Assembly (NCBI GenBank): GCA_050084515.1
Contig: CM114273.1
Span: 36,084,001 to 36,148,000 of the forward strand
Reading direction: 5' to 3'
Length of the DNA stretch: 64,000 nt
From: Blasia pusilla
Lineage: Eukaryota; Marchantiophyta; Marchantiopsida; Blasiales
Positions within the stretch are counted from its first letter, which is position 1, and the number at the start of each line of letters is the position of its first letter. The translations under genes and the position numbers were made by a program. The notes under the pieces were generated by a model. It was given only the letters and a program-made list of their open reading frames with translations. It did no database searches and was not told the DNA's origin. This document shows, piece by piece, positions 49,404 to 60,862 of the stretch.

Positions 49404-50228
49404 ATCCCAAAAGTTCGCTCATTCTCCCTGTCGAAGTTACATCAATAATCAAGCAGTTCCCAATATGATTAACCGTAAAACTAAGGGGCATCCATTTCTC
49501 ACTCGTGACCTTACTATGGTCGTCCGGTTGGGTGCCACTGATATCGACTCCTGACCTGACGAGAATCTTCACCTGCTCACCAACTAATTAACCCTCTTCA
49601 GCGGGTACTCTTGGCCACCGAATAATCCACGCCGTAGAAGAAGTTCCTTCACGAGAGAAGAGTGTAGCGCACCCGACCGAGTTCACACCGCAATCGACAT
49701 TCTCCACGACACTCCGCGGAGCGAATACCGCCCTTCACGGTCCGCACGGCAAATGTCACGCCTCTCCCAGCGAGCGCCTCGCTTACTACGATAAACTCGT
49801 CGCATCCTCCCTATCTTCGCCCACAAAGCAAGCAACCCTCCCCTCCTCCATCCAGCGATCCCCCACAGTCATCTTCGAGCAACGGAAGGCCTGCGTCCCC
49901 GGGGCTCTCATCCACTAAACGACGCCCGTGCACAGAACCCCGAGCACGAACCCTACCATCTTAAACCATAGCGGGGGATTACGGCTTCCGAATTTGACTG
50001 CGCCAATAATCGAGTCCTCTATCTCCTCTTCCTCTCATCCGGCCGAGCCCACGCCACTTCGAAGCTTCCGTTGCTTCTCTCGATCCATCTCCCCCCCACC
50101 TCGCACGACCAGCATCTCCGACGACTGCTCCGCTCGGCCCCAGTGAAACCCGCCCCTTCCTCCGAGGAAAGCGGAGGAGAGGAAACGAAAGGATAGCCTC
50201 AAGTACAACAGACTCGCTGCATGGGAGA
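49404..50228. other. GC-rich intergenic block
   Basis: Promoter-like composition; frames are open on both strands with no motif. It may be upstream sequence of the truncated reading frame at 50654. Confidence 0.35.
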
Positions 50229-50307
50229 CGAGAGGAGTACGGGGTCAAGTCGCTGTGCTAGGGCCCTAGGGCCCTAGCACAGCGACTTTGACCCCGTACT
50301 CCTCTCG
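50229..50307. repeat. 79-bp near-perfect palindrome without spacer
   Basis: The left arm starts cgagaggagtacggggtcaa and the right arm ends with its complement at 50307. The arms differ only by one A (caag versus caaag). The centre gctagggccctagggccc is itself palindromic, so there is no loop. Confidence 0.95.
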
Positions 50308-50612
50308 GCCCATAAGGCCTCAGATACAACCCACGGACTAAGAATGTCAGGTTCGTCATTCGTCGGGATTAACTGTCGTCCGGTTACTTTCTGACTCTCA
50401 GACCAACGGGGATGGCGCGCTCGGTCGTAGATCGAGGGGCCCTGGTCCTGTGGAAAGGTGATCCGACGGTCTAAACGCTACGACAGCGAAGTGCTAGCTT
50501 CGAGCATCTGCGCCGTTTGACGCGAAACTGCAAGCGAAGTCGCGACGGTCGGTAACACGTTAACCTTCCGGTGTTCGGCAATCGCGACAGCAGACGGACG
50601 GACGCATGGACG

Positions 50613-50815
50613 GCGAGGATTAGGGTTAGGGTTCGCTCTTACGTCGACGACGATGGAGGACTCGGGTAACAGGGTTTCCTTCCGACCCACGAGTCGCCCG
50701 GCGTTCAGCCTGCGGTCCGGCGGCAATTATAATGGCGCAGGGTTTGGGCCCTCAGATGCCCAAGAGCTGTCTATCAACTATTCTCTTTGGCTATTTTTTC
50801 ATCCGCTCCTGTAGG
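50613..50815 (+). CDS. possible first exon of a truncated gene behind a telo-box leader
   Basis: The leader ggattagggttagggttcgc (50613-50632) is typical of plant 5' UTRs and telo-box promoters. An ATG at 50653 follows in a 53-codon frame starting M-E-D-S-G-N-R-V-S-F-R-P and rich in S, R, G and N, ending at about 50814. Transposon-like AT-rich DNA begins within about 100 bp, so a gene may have been cut here. No homology was recognised, and the start of a non-coding transcript is an alternative. Confidence 0.3.
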
Positions 50816-50879
50816 CGCCGCTAAATATGGATGCGGAACCAGACGGAGGTCAAGCTACGTCTTCCGTAGCTCCCATGTA

Positions 50880-51424
50880 GGCCGTTTGGGGGGGGGCATC
50901 ATGTAATGTAACTAGGAACGAGTAATTCCAAAATAGGGTACGGAGAACGTAAACGTAATAGATAGATATAAATAGAAGATAGTGTTTTTTATATGTGAAC
51001 GCATGTTTGGTTGATAAATAATAATTTGACAACAAGAAGATGTTTTCCATAATATGGATAACGAGAACAAAATTTTGAATATGCTTGGGACGTGATTGAT
51101 TTTTTCATGTATTATTGTGCATGGCACCGGTTGTACCGTAGTATTTATATATTTTTTGTATCATATATATTATACATTATTGTTACATATGTAGAAATAT
51201 AAATTAATTCATCACATAATGAAACTAAGATGAAAAATTTATCGTTCTTTAGTTATATTAAAAAAAAGGAAAAATCATACTCATTTTGTTATATGCATAC
51301 ATATACCTTGCTACATTTCATGTCTCACCATCCACACACTCTTAAACATAAGACATCATTCTCACTCTTAAAGTCCCCGTACATAGAAGATCATCTACCA
51401 AACAGGTTTTCAATCCTTACTTAT
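50880..51424. other. AT-rich intergenic sequence
   Basis: Very AT-rich, no genes; probably transposon-derived like the DNA that follows. Confidence 0.4.
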
Positions 51425-51695
51425 TCTCTATTATCACAGTGTATGCGATGCACGGGATAAGAAACATGTGTCGTAAATTTTGACTTATAGAATGATTTCT
51501 TATGAGATTTTATTTCATGTTAAAATCTCTTTATACACAACGTTCCGCGCATTATCACCTTCTTGATTTGAATGTGGATCACTTCCATTAAGGATATGGA
51601 TTGAATATTTTTGTCCTACTCTAGATAATGCTACATATAATTGACCATGAGAAAATACATGTGAAGGCAAGTATATTTCAATAATCTCTCATATT
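51425..51695 (-). mobile_element. second Helitron: helicase C-terminus and degraded 3' hairpin
   Basis: On the minus strand, 51690-51540 encodes L-P-S-H-V-F-S-H-G-Q-L-Y-V-A-L-S-R-V and then L-N-G-S-D-P-H-S-N, in one frame up to the end near N-V-V-Y-K-E-I-L. This is the terminal box of a Helitron helicase and better preserved than the copy at 13.9 kb. About 90 bp further along comes cccgtgcatcgcatacac (51438-51455), a degraded form of the GTGC..GCAC terminal hairpin. The rest of the transposase was not found upstream. Confidence 0.8.
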
Positions 51696-51699
51696 TCTT

Positions 51700-53700
51700 C
51701 CGGTAATAATTTCAACATCTACCATATGCGGCATGAATCAACAAATGGCCTTACATTCCCAAAATTGATCGTCATAGTATGTGACTAAGATATCCAAATG
51801 AGACCCACTTTAATATCTCATCTCTCTCCTTACTAACATATAGTCACATGCATGACTCTATTAGCAACATCTTCTCCACATCTACATCATTCCCTTGATG
51901 CAGATATGATGGTCACACCAGACCCACCGAGCACACCCACACTTCAGAGAGGCACCAACATCTATGGCCCCGATGTACATTTGTTGTTGGTCTATTCACT
52001 TTGTGGAATGAAAGCCTCACTTTAGACCTGTAGGATGGACCGATCCACACCGTGTTGCACCAACTCACATGGGAACATCATCCATCCCCAATCCATACAT
52101 GGTATCACCACAACTAGATCCACCTACAAATCATTGTCCTCTATGAGCAGATCATTATCCATCACTAGTTGACCCTCCCACATGTGACCAATTCCACTCA
52201 CCTCCAAGTAGTATACACCAATGGTTGTTACCGCATGGTGTTGTATACCACTAATATTGTCAATCACTTAGACTGGCAAATGATTGACATCACCATTGCG
52301 TAAAGGCCAATGTGACATACTCTTCTCAACAATCTAATGTGAATCCCATTGGGTACGAAACCATCACCAACAAGTACATCATACTGATCAGCATTGGCCA
52401 CCATCCAAGCTCTCACCATGCAACTATTAGTAGATTATTGTGGTTACACACTCATCATCAACTCATTCGAAATCATGAATTATGATAGATTGGAACCACC
52501 AATGACCATTTGAATTTGATACATACACCTTTCCAACTTGAATCATCATAATCCCAAACCCAAAACTGCTATCTAGCCCAATATCAAAGACTTTTCTCTA
52601 GAGTCAAGGAGCAAGTGTTCTCATCAATACACCACTCGAAAAGGTCTAGCAAAGCAAAGCAAAACATAGCCTTTGTGTTATCCAATAGAAAAACACAACG
52701 AGTAGGAAACACATGCTCAAACATTGGTCATGCGGGAAACTCCTCCATGCAAGCCACTATGGCCTATTATGTATGTATGTAGCGCCTTACTCCATTGACA
52801 TCAAGAGCTTCACACTTGTTTCTCCACTAGGAGACACCACTATACCACTCAAAACAAGATGCAACCACACCACAACTCCCACTTAGAATGGCTACCAATA
52901 CAAACACCCAACGTCGTTATCTCCTAGCTCCAAAATATATATGCACAACACATTGCTATTGCCACCCCTAACAATGAACTAGGGTATAACTCCTCACAAG
53001 CTTTCCCACTCTCTATTGGCTAACATGCCATACCATCATACATACTCGATTACGCATTGGAAAATGCACTTACTTGGTTGGGCACCATTGATGGGGTCAT
53101 TACCGGCTCGAACAACATGAAAGATTGTGGCAATCCTACCTACAGATCAACCTCCACTCGCTATGGATCTCAAACCATGACATTACTACGTGGCTCTCAT
53201 ACATTGACTACACTATGGGCTATACCACGGGTCACAACGGCATTTGCATCCACCTATACAACACCACACATGAAACCCAAACTAGCAAACCCACTATCAA
53301 CATCAAGCATAGACTTTGGATCACCATTCGCACTAACACTAGAGGAAAGATGCAAACTTGATAGGGTAATCATCTACTATCCCACTCTTGCGAGCATGGA
53401 GAGAAGAACACCATCTATTGCACCTCCTCCATCACCTACCATTAAATCCACATCCACAGATGGCTCTTATGATCATGAGTCATTCCACATAATCAATTAA
53501 ACGAGTCCATATTATCAATAGAGTTTTGTGCGTATACATATCGCTACATAACATATATCATCGTCACGCAAACACACATATATATAATAACATCACACAT
53601 ATCTTAAACACATCATATTATATCACATCCATGCGAACACCATCACATAAATAGACTACATGATGAAAATCAGATCGAAACACATATACACCGCTCTTTG
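51700..53700. other. C-rich, G-poor stretch of unknown origin
   Basis: The plus strand is strongly asymmetric: C and A dominate and G is scarce, with frequent cac, cat and acc triplets. The only longish frame (53057-53500, 147 codons) is T/S/P-rich with no domain. This could be a decayed retroelement internal region or an old satellite. Nothing identifies it. Confidence 0.4.
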
Positions 53701-54340
53701 ATAACACTTGATACAATTTGAGCCCATAAACACATCTTCAATATGAGCGAATCCTCCATACTCGTAAAAAAAAATTTGCACTCTTTAATTGTCTTTCACT
53801 TGAAAATTACTCTCAACAAACTTGCACGATTGCCACTCACAAGAACATACTCGTATTGTATTCATAAAGTAGTAATTGAGGCCAAAATAGGACTCACAAA
53901 ACAATTTTTTGAATCATCCAATCCCTAGTAGTGTTCCCGCCCAACTTTGGTTTATTTCTTTATTTTTGTTAAGAAAGAATGTGGAAATTGAAACTTGTTA
54001 ATGGGAATGAGTGCATAAATTTTTTCTCATGGCATTTGAGGTGCTTAGGGGTTAACAATGGACCTTTCTATTAGAACCTCGAGTGCAAGATGACACATGC
54101 TACATTGGTTGCATATTATAAATCGTCAAAAGTAGCAATGATAACTTGGAAGATTTTTAAAATTGCAAAGTTGTCTATATTAGGATCCTTATTTTTGTCC
54201 TTGGGCCAATGGAGATGTATTTGGTGATGATTTAGAAATTCGATGTGTTTCTTTTTGAATGGGCAAACTCCGCCATTTGAGGAAAGGATTTATCATTTAA
54301 GCCTTCGTTATCTTAATGTAGACAATGTGTCTTGGTTGGA
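53701..54340. other. intergenic, no feature seen
   Basis: AT-rich sequence with short frames only. Confidence 0.4.
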
Positions 54341-54343
54341 TTA

Positions 54344-54378
54344 GAAACGAGCCCAAGCCCATGGATTGGGCTCGTTTC
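54344..54378. repeat. perfect 13-bp hairpin, 9-nt loop
   Basis: Arms 54344-54356 (gaaacgagcccaa) and 54366-54378 are exact complements. Confidence 0.9.
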
Positions 54379-54759
54379 AGGGTAAGGCATGGTAAGGCCA
54401 CGGAAGCTGGACAACTAAAGTTAATCTTTGGTATTGTTGTATTCCACTTGTTTGATGTGAGATCCCTTTTGTTGTGAGTGGAGTCCACTCATAGATGCCC
54501 CCATATAATGTTCTCAGCATGGCCCTAGAGTGTGTTTGACTATTTGAAACAACCTTTTTTTTTTCAATGTGGATTGTTCCATACTCCTTCATCCATATAA
54601 AAAAAATGGAACGTTCCAAAAAATTTGTTGTATTAATTAAGATATTTTAAAATCGGCATAAATGTAAAGAAGATTTGTTTTCCGTGGAAATTGATGTCCA
54701 TATGAATAACGTGATATAGAAGCGGATGGCGTTCCTTCCATAGGAGACCATGCGAGATG

Positions 54760-56482
54760 TTCAGGTCACTGTATGTATGTGCGAAAAAGTTTAGGTGGCC
54801 GTCCAAAGTGGACGAAGGTAACGGGTTGTGTACACGTCGTAAGCTCGGGAAGTGTCGTGGCAAGCGAGTATAGGTGCAGGTGGCAATTCTCCAGAGTGGA
54901 AGAGAAAGAGAATGACCCGGTCGAGCTCCACGTAGGCGTAGGCGAAGCGTATCGGGGCCAAGTGAGAGTAGAGGCGCAGGCGTGGACGAACGGAGCGAGA
55001 TCCTCCCTCGGGCGAGACGAAGGGCACGGCAGATCCCCATGGATTCCGTCCGAGTGAAGTGGACGGACAGGTGTGGACGAGGGCGATCCCGATCGGCGGT
55101 CAACTTGCGTCGTCCGAAATTTACCTAGAGGTAGCGGTCGCGGGTAAGGTAGGTCCTGCAGCTTCGTCCTCGGGCTGTTTCTACTCAGGGAGAGAAAGAA
55201 AAGAAACGGAGCATGGTTTCCTCCCTCCGTCGCTTGGTTGGAGTTGGGGCTGCCAGGTAGCAGGGGCACATGAAATGCAATGTTGACCTGACCGGGCACT
55301 GGGCAAGGGCCCGAGGGGAAGGAAGGGTCCGGACTGCGGAGTCCGATCTGGAGCGGGGGCGGAGGTCAAATTTGGTAGAGGGAGGCAATACGAAGCGGGG
55401 TATCTGCGGCGATGGCAGGGAAACAGGGGCCGACACCTGGGTAGGGTTGAACGTGGGGGATGATGGGCGCGCGGTTACGCGCGGACCCGCCGGTGCAAAA
55501 GCTCACGGACCCGTGACGTGGGGGAGGAGCGCGGGGTGGAGCCCGCAGGGAGGAGCGACGGGTGGTGGGGCCCCCGCGATTTTGGAACCATCGCGAGTGA
55601 GCAGGCACAGGCCAGGCCGTTGGTGTGGCGCGCTCCGCGCTCTCGAGCTATTCCTCTTCCCCTTCCTTGTCCGTCCCCGGCCTCGTCACCTTCCCTTTTC
55701 CTTTTTTTCCTTCCTTCCTTCCTTCCTCTTGTTCCTTGTTCCGCTTCTTCTTCCCCTCCTCCTCCTCTTGTCTGCTGCGCTCGCTCGCTCGCTCGCTCGG
55801 GAGCTTTGGCTGGCCGGCTGGCGAAGCTTGGCGTTGGCAGTGCGGGGCTTGGCTTGGCTTGCCTTCGGGGCGTTCTCTTTTGGTTTGGCTGCGCGGCCGC
55901 GCGCACCTTTCGTCGACTCTTGCGACTGCCACCGCAGATCGTCGAGAGCTCTCTCGCTGCCGGGCTCTGTTGGGTCTGCTTGGGGTTTCCGGGGCCAAGA
56001 GGGAGGGAGGGAGGGAGGGGGTGCATGCAGGAGAGAGGAGTAGTAGGGCGGGGCTGATCGTTGCGTAGGGAGATCGAGGGATTGATCAGGCAGCCGCTGG
56101 AGGAGGACAGGCAGGGAGGCGGCGAGCGAGATTGAGGAGGCGGACGACGAGGGCGAAGGTCAGGGTGAGGAGGGGGAGGACGAGGAAAAGGAAGAGGAAG
56201 AGGAAGAAGAAGAAGAAGAAGAAGAAGAAGAAGACGAAGTTAGGAGAGGGCGAAGCGGAGGACGAACAGTCGGATGCCTGCAGGTGGAGGATTTCAGCAG
56301 GAGGTTCGGTTCGAGGAATAGAGCTGTGTCGAGTGTGCAGGAGAGGAGCATTCAGCCGAGGCGCAGGAGGAGCGAGGAAGAAAACGATTCGAGGCAACGG
56401 TAAGAACGCGGAGGAGGGAGGTGGGGACGGAGCCGTTCGCGGTTCGCGCGGGGTGGGGGGGAGGGAACGGGTAGGCTAGGGG
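54760..56482 (+). promoter_or_regulatory. promoter and GC-rich 5' leader of the PP1 gene
   Basis: The sequence changes sharply from AT-rich transposon DNA to GC-rich DNA near 54.78 kb, ahead of the PP1 start. The last 800 bp hold pyrimidine tracts (TTCC at about 55708-55727), CTCG repeats (about 55780-55800), GGGA repeats (about 56003-56019) and a long GAA run. These are common in plant 5' UTRs. Long frames on both strands (up to 257 codons) overlap each other and are composition artefacts. The transcription start was not determined. Confidence 0.6.
56188..56240. repeat. GAA/GAAGAG microsatellite in the PP1 leader
   Basis: Run of GAA units with a few GAG interruptions, about 250 bp upstream of the PP1 start codon. 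Confidence 0.95.
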
Positions 56483-59400
56483 GTGATGGACGGGACTGTG
56501 CTGGACGACATTATTTTGCGGTTGTTGGAAGTTCGGGCAGGCAGGCCGGGCAAGCAAGTGCAGTTGTCGGAGGCGGAGATCCGGCAGTTGTGCTTGACGT
56601 CCAAGGATATTTTCTTGGCGCAGCCGAACTTGCTCGAGCTCGAGGCTCCCATCAAGATCTGCGGTAAGTTTCATCGTGCAGTGCATATCACAGCTCTCAC
56701 ATTCTGTGTATGTTCCCGATGACGGTCGTAAGCCTTCCAGGTCTGTTGTTGACCAAGTTACGACTTCGACAACGTAAGCCGTCTGCCACAGGGTTGTATT
56801 CTGAAATCCATGACTGTACAGAGGCATCTTGGGTTGCTTGCTTCCCTTTCTTGCTCAACCTTCTGGCTCTTGGGACTAGTTTTTTTGCATTGAAGGGTGG
56901 AAGGTGTACTTCGGGTTAGCGTAATAAACTCTAAAGTAGCCACGGAGGCAGAATAGAGGCAGGGAGACACTTTTCTTATGCCATTCCCCCCCTGGTTGGA
57001 ATCGGCATGGTTTTCAAGCGCGAGAATTTTGTGTGGTGGTCTCGAGACTTTAGGACGGGCGTGTACAGCGGACTATTGAGGGTGTCCACAGAATGGCAGT
57101 TGGCAAACTAGACACCAGCTGTCGACGAGATTCTTGATCCCCTGAGCTGATTATCGGGAGTTGCCGCAAGCTGTTTCCTAGAGCTATCCAACGATGCTTG
57201 GGTCTTTACGGGTGCTCATAGATTCAGTGTCTTCCGTGGAAGCCTTTCATCCTAGATCTCAATTACCGGCATTCCAATGGTGAGCTTACTCGGACATGTG
57301 TTACGTTAGCAATTTGACGATTTCTATTGTAGTAACCAGTCGACCTTAAATTCTGTCGAATGAATTCATTTGAACCTCGTATATGGTCGTCTGATATCAG
57401 ACATTTCTCGGATTCCACTAGTGTTAGCCATCACAGAAAACGGTTTTAATCGCTGCCATTAGATACAGAATTATTACTCCAAGTACCCGCATTTTCCACG
57501 GACATTGACGCATGGTACCAGTCTTTTACATGTTCACAAATGCAACGTGTTTACAATTGCAAACCATAGTAGTAGTCTTCATCTATGGCAAACTTAGGTC
57601 GAAATGTACTGAAGTGTAGTGCTAGCCCGTGTTCATTCAGTGGTTCTAGTTTTTTTCCCTGGACGCTGTTCAGGATACTGAGTACAAACGCGTCGCTGTA
57701 TGACTGACCGTGTAAGACTTGACAAACCTATTTTGAAGTGGAAATGGTCTGTGTTATACCCGTGAGGGTACGTGGTCCCCCTTTTCACATTAGGTTGCTT
57801 GTAGCCCAGGGAGTTCGCTTCTGTGATGCCTTGCGAGGAAGGAAGTGGGTGTTTATCTCTTGGTTCTTCTAAGAAAGATGTTGAAGATGAAGTAATGGCT
57901 AACAAGACATCCTTTATGATACTCCTTATTAAACTTCGACTAAAGACACATAATCAGGACTACCCATTCATGTTAGTGTAACCGAAGGCGTCCTATTGCG
58001 CCTGTGACCAACTTTCTTGTGTTGTGTCCAAAGTGGAGATCTTTTAGAAACGCACTACCAATTGCATTGTGGATTCCTACCCTTTCACTTTTTTCTTTCA
58101 ACTTTCTTACCAATTTAGTGACTTGCCTCTTGCTTGTTATAAGCTATTTATCCTCCAGACCTGATCACCCAGGAGATCACTTAGGTTTTTTGGAACATAT
58201 CCTAATTATGGAAACTCTAGTGGAAACCCTCTGAGAAGTTCTTGACCGGGTCAAGAACTTCTTAGAGGTTTAGATATTGATAACTTTTTGATCCGAACAT
58301 AACTGCATACACAAACCTATGCTGCACTTTTTCATACTGTCTATGTTGCTGGCAAACCCGCTGCCCCATGGTCGCTGCTCCTCAACTTACCGTTACCATT
58401 CATGTCTCTGTCTATCATATCACCCTTAGTGTAATGGTGAACTATCTCATTGAGTGTAGTGTGGACGTGTTCTGTCAAGACTGAGATGGCGATGAATCTG
58501 GAATATCCTGTTCCTTATCCTAGCTGCTAAGCTCTTGAAACTGGGGAGTTATTCCTTAGCAGAGTGTTGTGGAAGGAATAGTATGTAACACATGTTCCTA
58601 TGGGTTGTGAACTTGCATTGGACTGGTCTTGGTTCCTGTGCCCATCAATAAGATAAAATCATGGTTAGACAGTTGAAGTTTGGGAACCGTGTTCCCAGTA
58701 ACTCACTCATCTATGATTTGTCTGTCAATCATCCTGGACAATGATATGTGCTTTGTTCATGGTAATTCAACAAAGGTTAGAGACTATTTTGAGACAAGTT
58801 GTTGCTTGTCATGGTGGATCCCATAGAAAGCTTTCTAGTGTGATAGCTGGCCTTGGAACTATTTCGGCTTGTGGCTGCAAAAGTTTCATTGAGGTGGTTT
58901 GGAATACTCACTGTTACAACAGGTTCTAGAGAATGAGATCATCTGTCGTGGACAGATCACTTAGTGGAAAGTTTCTCTGAAGAGTATGGTAAATGTGGAA
59001 GTTGAGTTGGGAAGTCGCTCTTGAGATGTGACTGGCACAGTTGAATCTTGGTAAGTCTTCTAGTTTGGTTGGTGGACCAGCTGTAATTGCGGTGGATGTT
59101 CGGCCACTTGTCCCAGATGATGAAGGGTGTGGAGTTTTCATTTGGATGCAAGTTGATTGTGGAAGTGTTGTCCTTGCTTTTGTTCTCATGGAGCACTTTT
59201 CTATGCTATCTTTTTGTCCTGTTCTCTTGGGGAGCAAATTGCAATGTGGCAAATTTATGAGTATTGTGTTTGCTATGGCAAATATCTGAAAGACTGTTTC
59301 TGGTCATGAAAGTATCTGTGAACCTCGTGTAAAGCCTCAGAAGTCCTCAGGAAGTGTTGCAAATTGGGTGTCAAGTGTGTTATCAACTCCAGCCAAAAGA

Positions 59401-60862
59401 TTTTGGCCTACCTTAATGAGTTGAAGCTGCAAGCTATTTCTTTGCGTTTTGTAGCAAGTCCCAGATCAATGACTTCAGATTTGGGGGTAAAGTCTGGGAT
59501 GCTCCAGTTGTTATCCACCTGCAGCTATCTTGGAAATTAACATGGAATGGGTATAATTCACCTATGTGTGGAGCTGGATGCATTGACGAATGTATATTGC
59601 TTCCATGACTTATTTAGTCTACACTATTTCTGTTCTGCATGTTCTGGTCCGCTATAAGTTTAGTGGCTCGCTCCGTATTTAACTCTCTGTTCTCATCTAG
59701 TTATGTTTTTCATTCAGTTCAACTTTATTATAGATTAGGTTTGGAGGAAAAGAAGTCAATGGACTTACCTGAATCCGAAAGACAAGAACACTATGGTTGA
59801 CTTCGTGGTTTGCACTAATGCAGGTGATATTCATGGGCAGTATTCAGATCTCTTGAGGCTGTTCGAATATGGTGGATTCCCCCCTGAGGCAAATTACCTG
59901 TTTCTAGGTGATTATGTAGATCGAGGAAAGCAGAGTTTAGAGACCATCTGTCTTCTTCTTGCTTATAAAATCAAATATCCTGAGAATTTCTTTCTCTTAA
60001 GGGGCAACCATGAGTGTGCTTCCATCAATCGGATATATGGTTTCTATGATGAATGTAAGCGTCGTTTCAATATTCGGCTTTGGAAGATCTTCACCGAGTG
60101 TTTCAACTGTCTGCCGGTTGCCGCTCTTATCGATGAAAAGATTCTTTGCATGCATGGAGGGCTTTCACCGGAGTTGAAGAGTCTGGAGCAGATCAAGAAG
60201 ATTGCACGACCAACAGATGTACCAGACTCAGGGTTGTTGTGTGATCTACTCTGGGCTGATCCTGACAAAGTTGTCCAAGCTTGGGGTGAAAATGACCGGG
60301 GGGTATCATACATCTTTGGCTGTGAAGTAGTGACTGAGTTTCTGCAGAAGCATGATCTTGATTTAATATGCCGAGCCCATCAGGTAGGATATGGCTTCTC
60401 TTCTGTGATTACAAGACTACGTTGATATGGACATGTTTATTGACATTCCAATTTGATCAAGCTCTCAATTAAATAGTCTCTATGTGAAAGTGTTATGGGG
60501 CATCAATTTGGCTTTTGGAGTCCTAACATACCAGCTGTGAGGATGACTTCCGTTCCTTGCATGCCGTGAGGGATATTTGGTTCCTATTACCAAGAGTTCT
60601 TACCTGCTTCGTGATGCAGGTTGTTGAAGATGGTTATGAGTTTTTCGCCAAGAGGCATCTTGTCACCATCTTCTCAGCGCCCAACTATTGTGGCGAGTTT
60701 GACAATGCTGGTGCAATGATGAGTGTGGATGATACACTCATGTGTTCTTTTCAAATACTAAAGCCAGCAGAAAAGAAACAGCCAAAGTTTTATGGTAATA
60801 CAAATTCTGCAAGACCGGGGACACCTCCACGGATTGTAAAGGTGGGAATCATCACCCTCTGA
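56483..60862 (+). CDS. TOPP: serine/threonine protein phosphatase PP1 catalytic subunit (TOPP type), 3 exons
   Basis: Exons 56483-56663, 59824-60383 and 60620-60862 join in frame to 327 residues, the usual TOPP length. An in-frame TAG nine bases before the ATG fixes the start. Exon 1 encodes the N-terminal helices ending I-K-I-C-G. The metal site follows: G-D-I-H-G-Q (D62, H64), G-D-Y-V-D-R-G (D90), L-R-G-N-H-E (N122), M-H-G-G-L-S-P (H171) and R-A-H-Q (H246). Exon 3 has the inhibitor-binding loop [11 protein letters not shown] and M-M-S-V-D. These enzymes remove phosphate from Ser/Thr with two bound metals, and targeting subunits give specificity. Intron 1 is 3160 bp, long compared with intron 2 (236 bp). 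The C-terminus ends [24 protein letters not shown] there could be a further donor, so the last six residues are less certain. Confidence 0.96.
58224..58271. repeat. 48-nt intronic hairpin in PP1 intron 1
   Basis: The left arm (58224-58247) and right arm (58249-58271) pair over about 23 bp with one bulged C and one mismatch, around gacc-g-ggtc. Virtually no loop. Confidence 0.9.

Noticed and set aside
50613-50632. Interstitial telomere tract (ttaggg repeats)
   Set aside because: Only two TTAGGG units with flanking degenerate bases. Better explained as a telo-box or 5' UTR motif.
53057-53500. 147-codon frame in the C-rich stretch
   Set aside because: It is explained by the absence of G, which makes stop codons rare on this strand. 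No motif.
55270-56068. Long overlapping open frames (257, 183, 179 and 147 codons) upstream of PP1
   Set aside because: They overlap in several frames on both strands of a GC-rich repeat-laden leader and translate into low-complexity S/R/L runs. These are composition artefacts.
59793-60425. Apparent 210-codon single-exon phosphatase frame
   Set aside because: Its first ten residues are intronic. The true exon begins at 59824 after an AG acceptor and ends at 60383 before GT.
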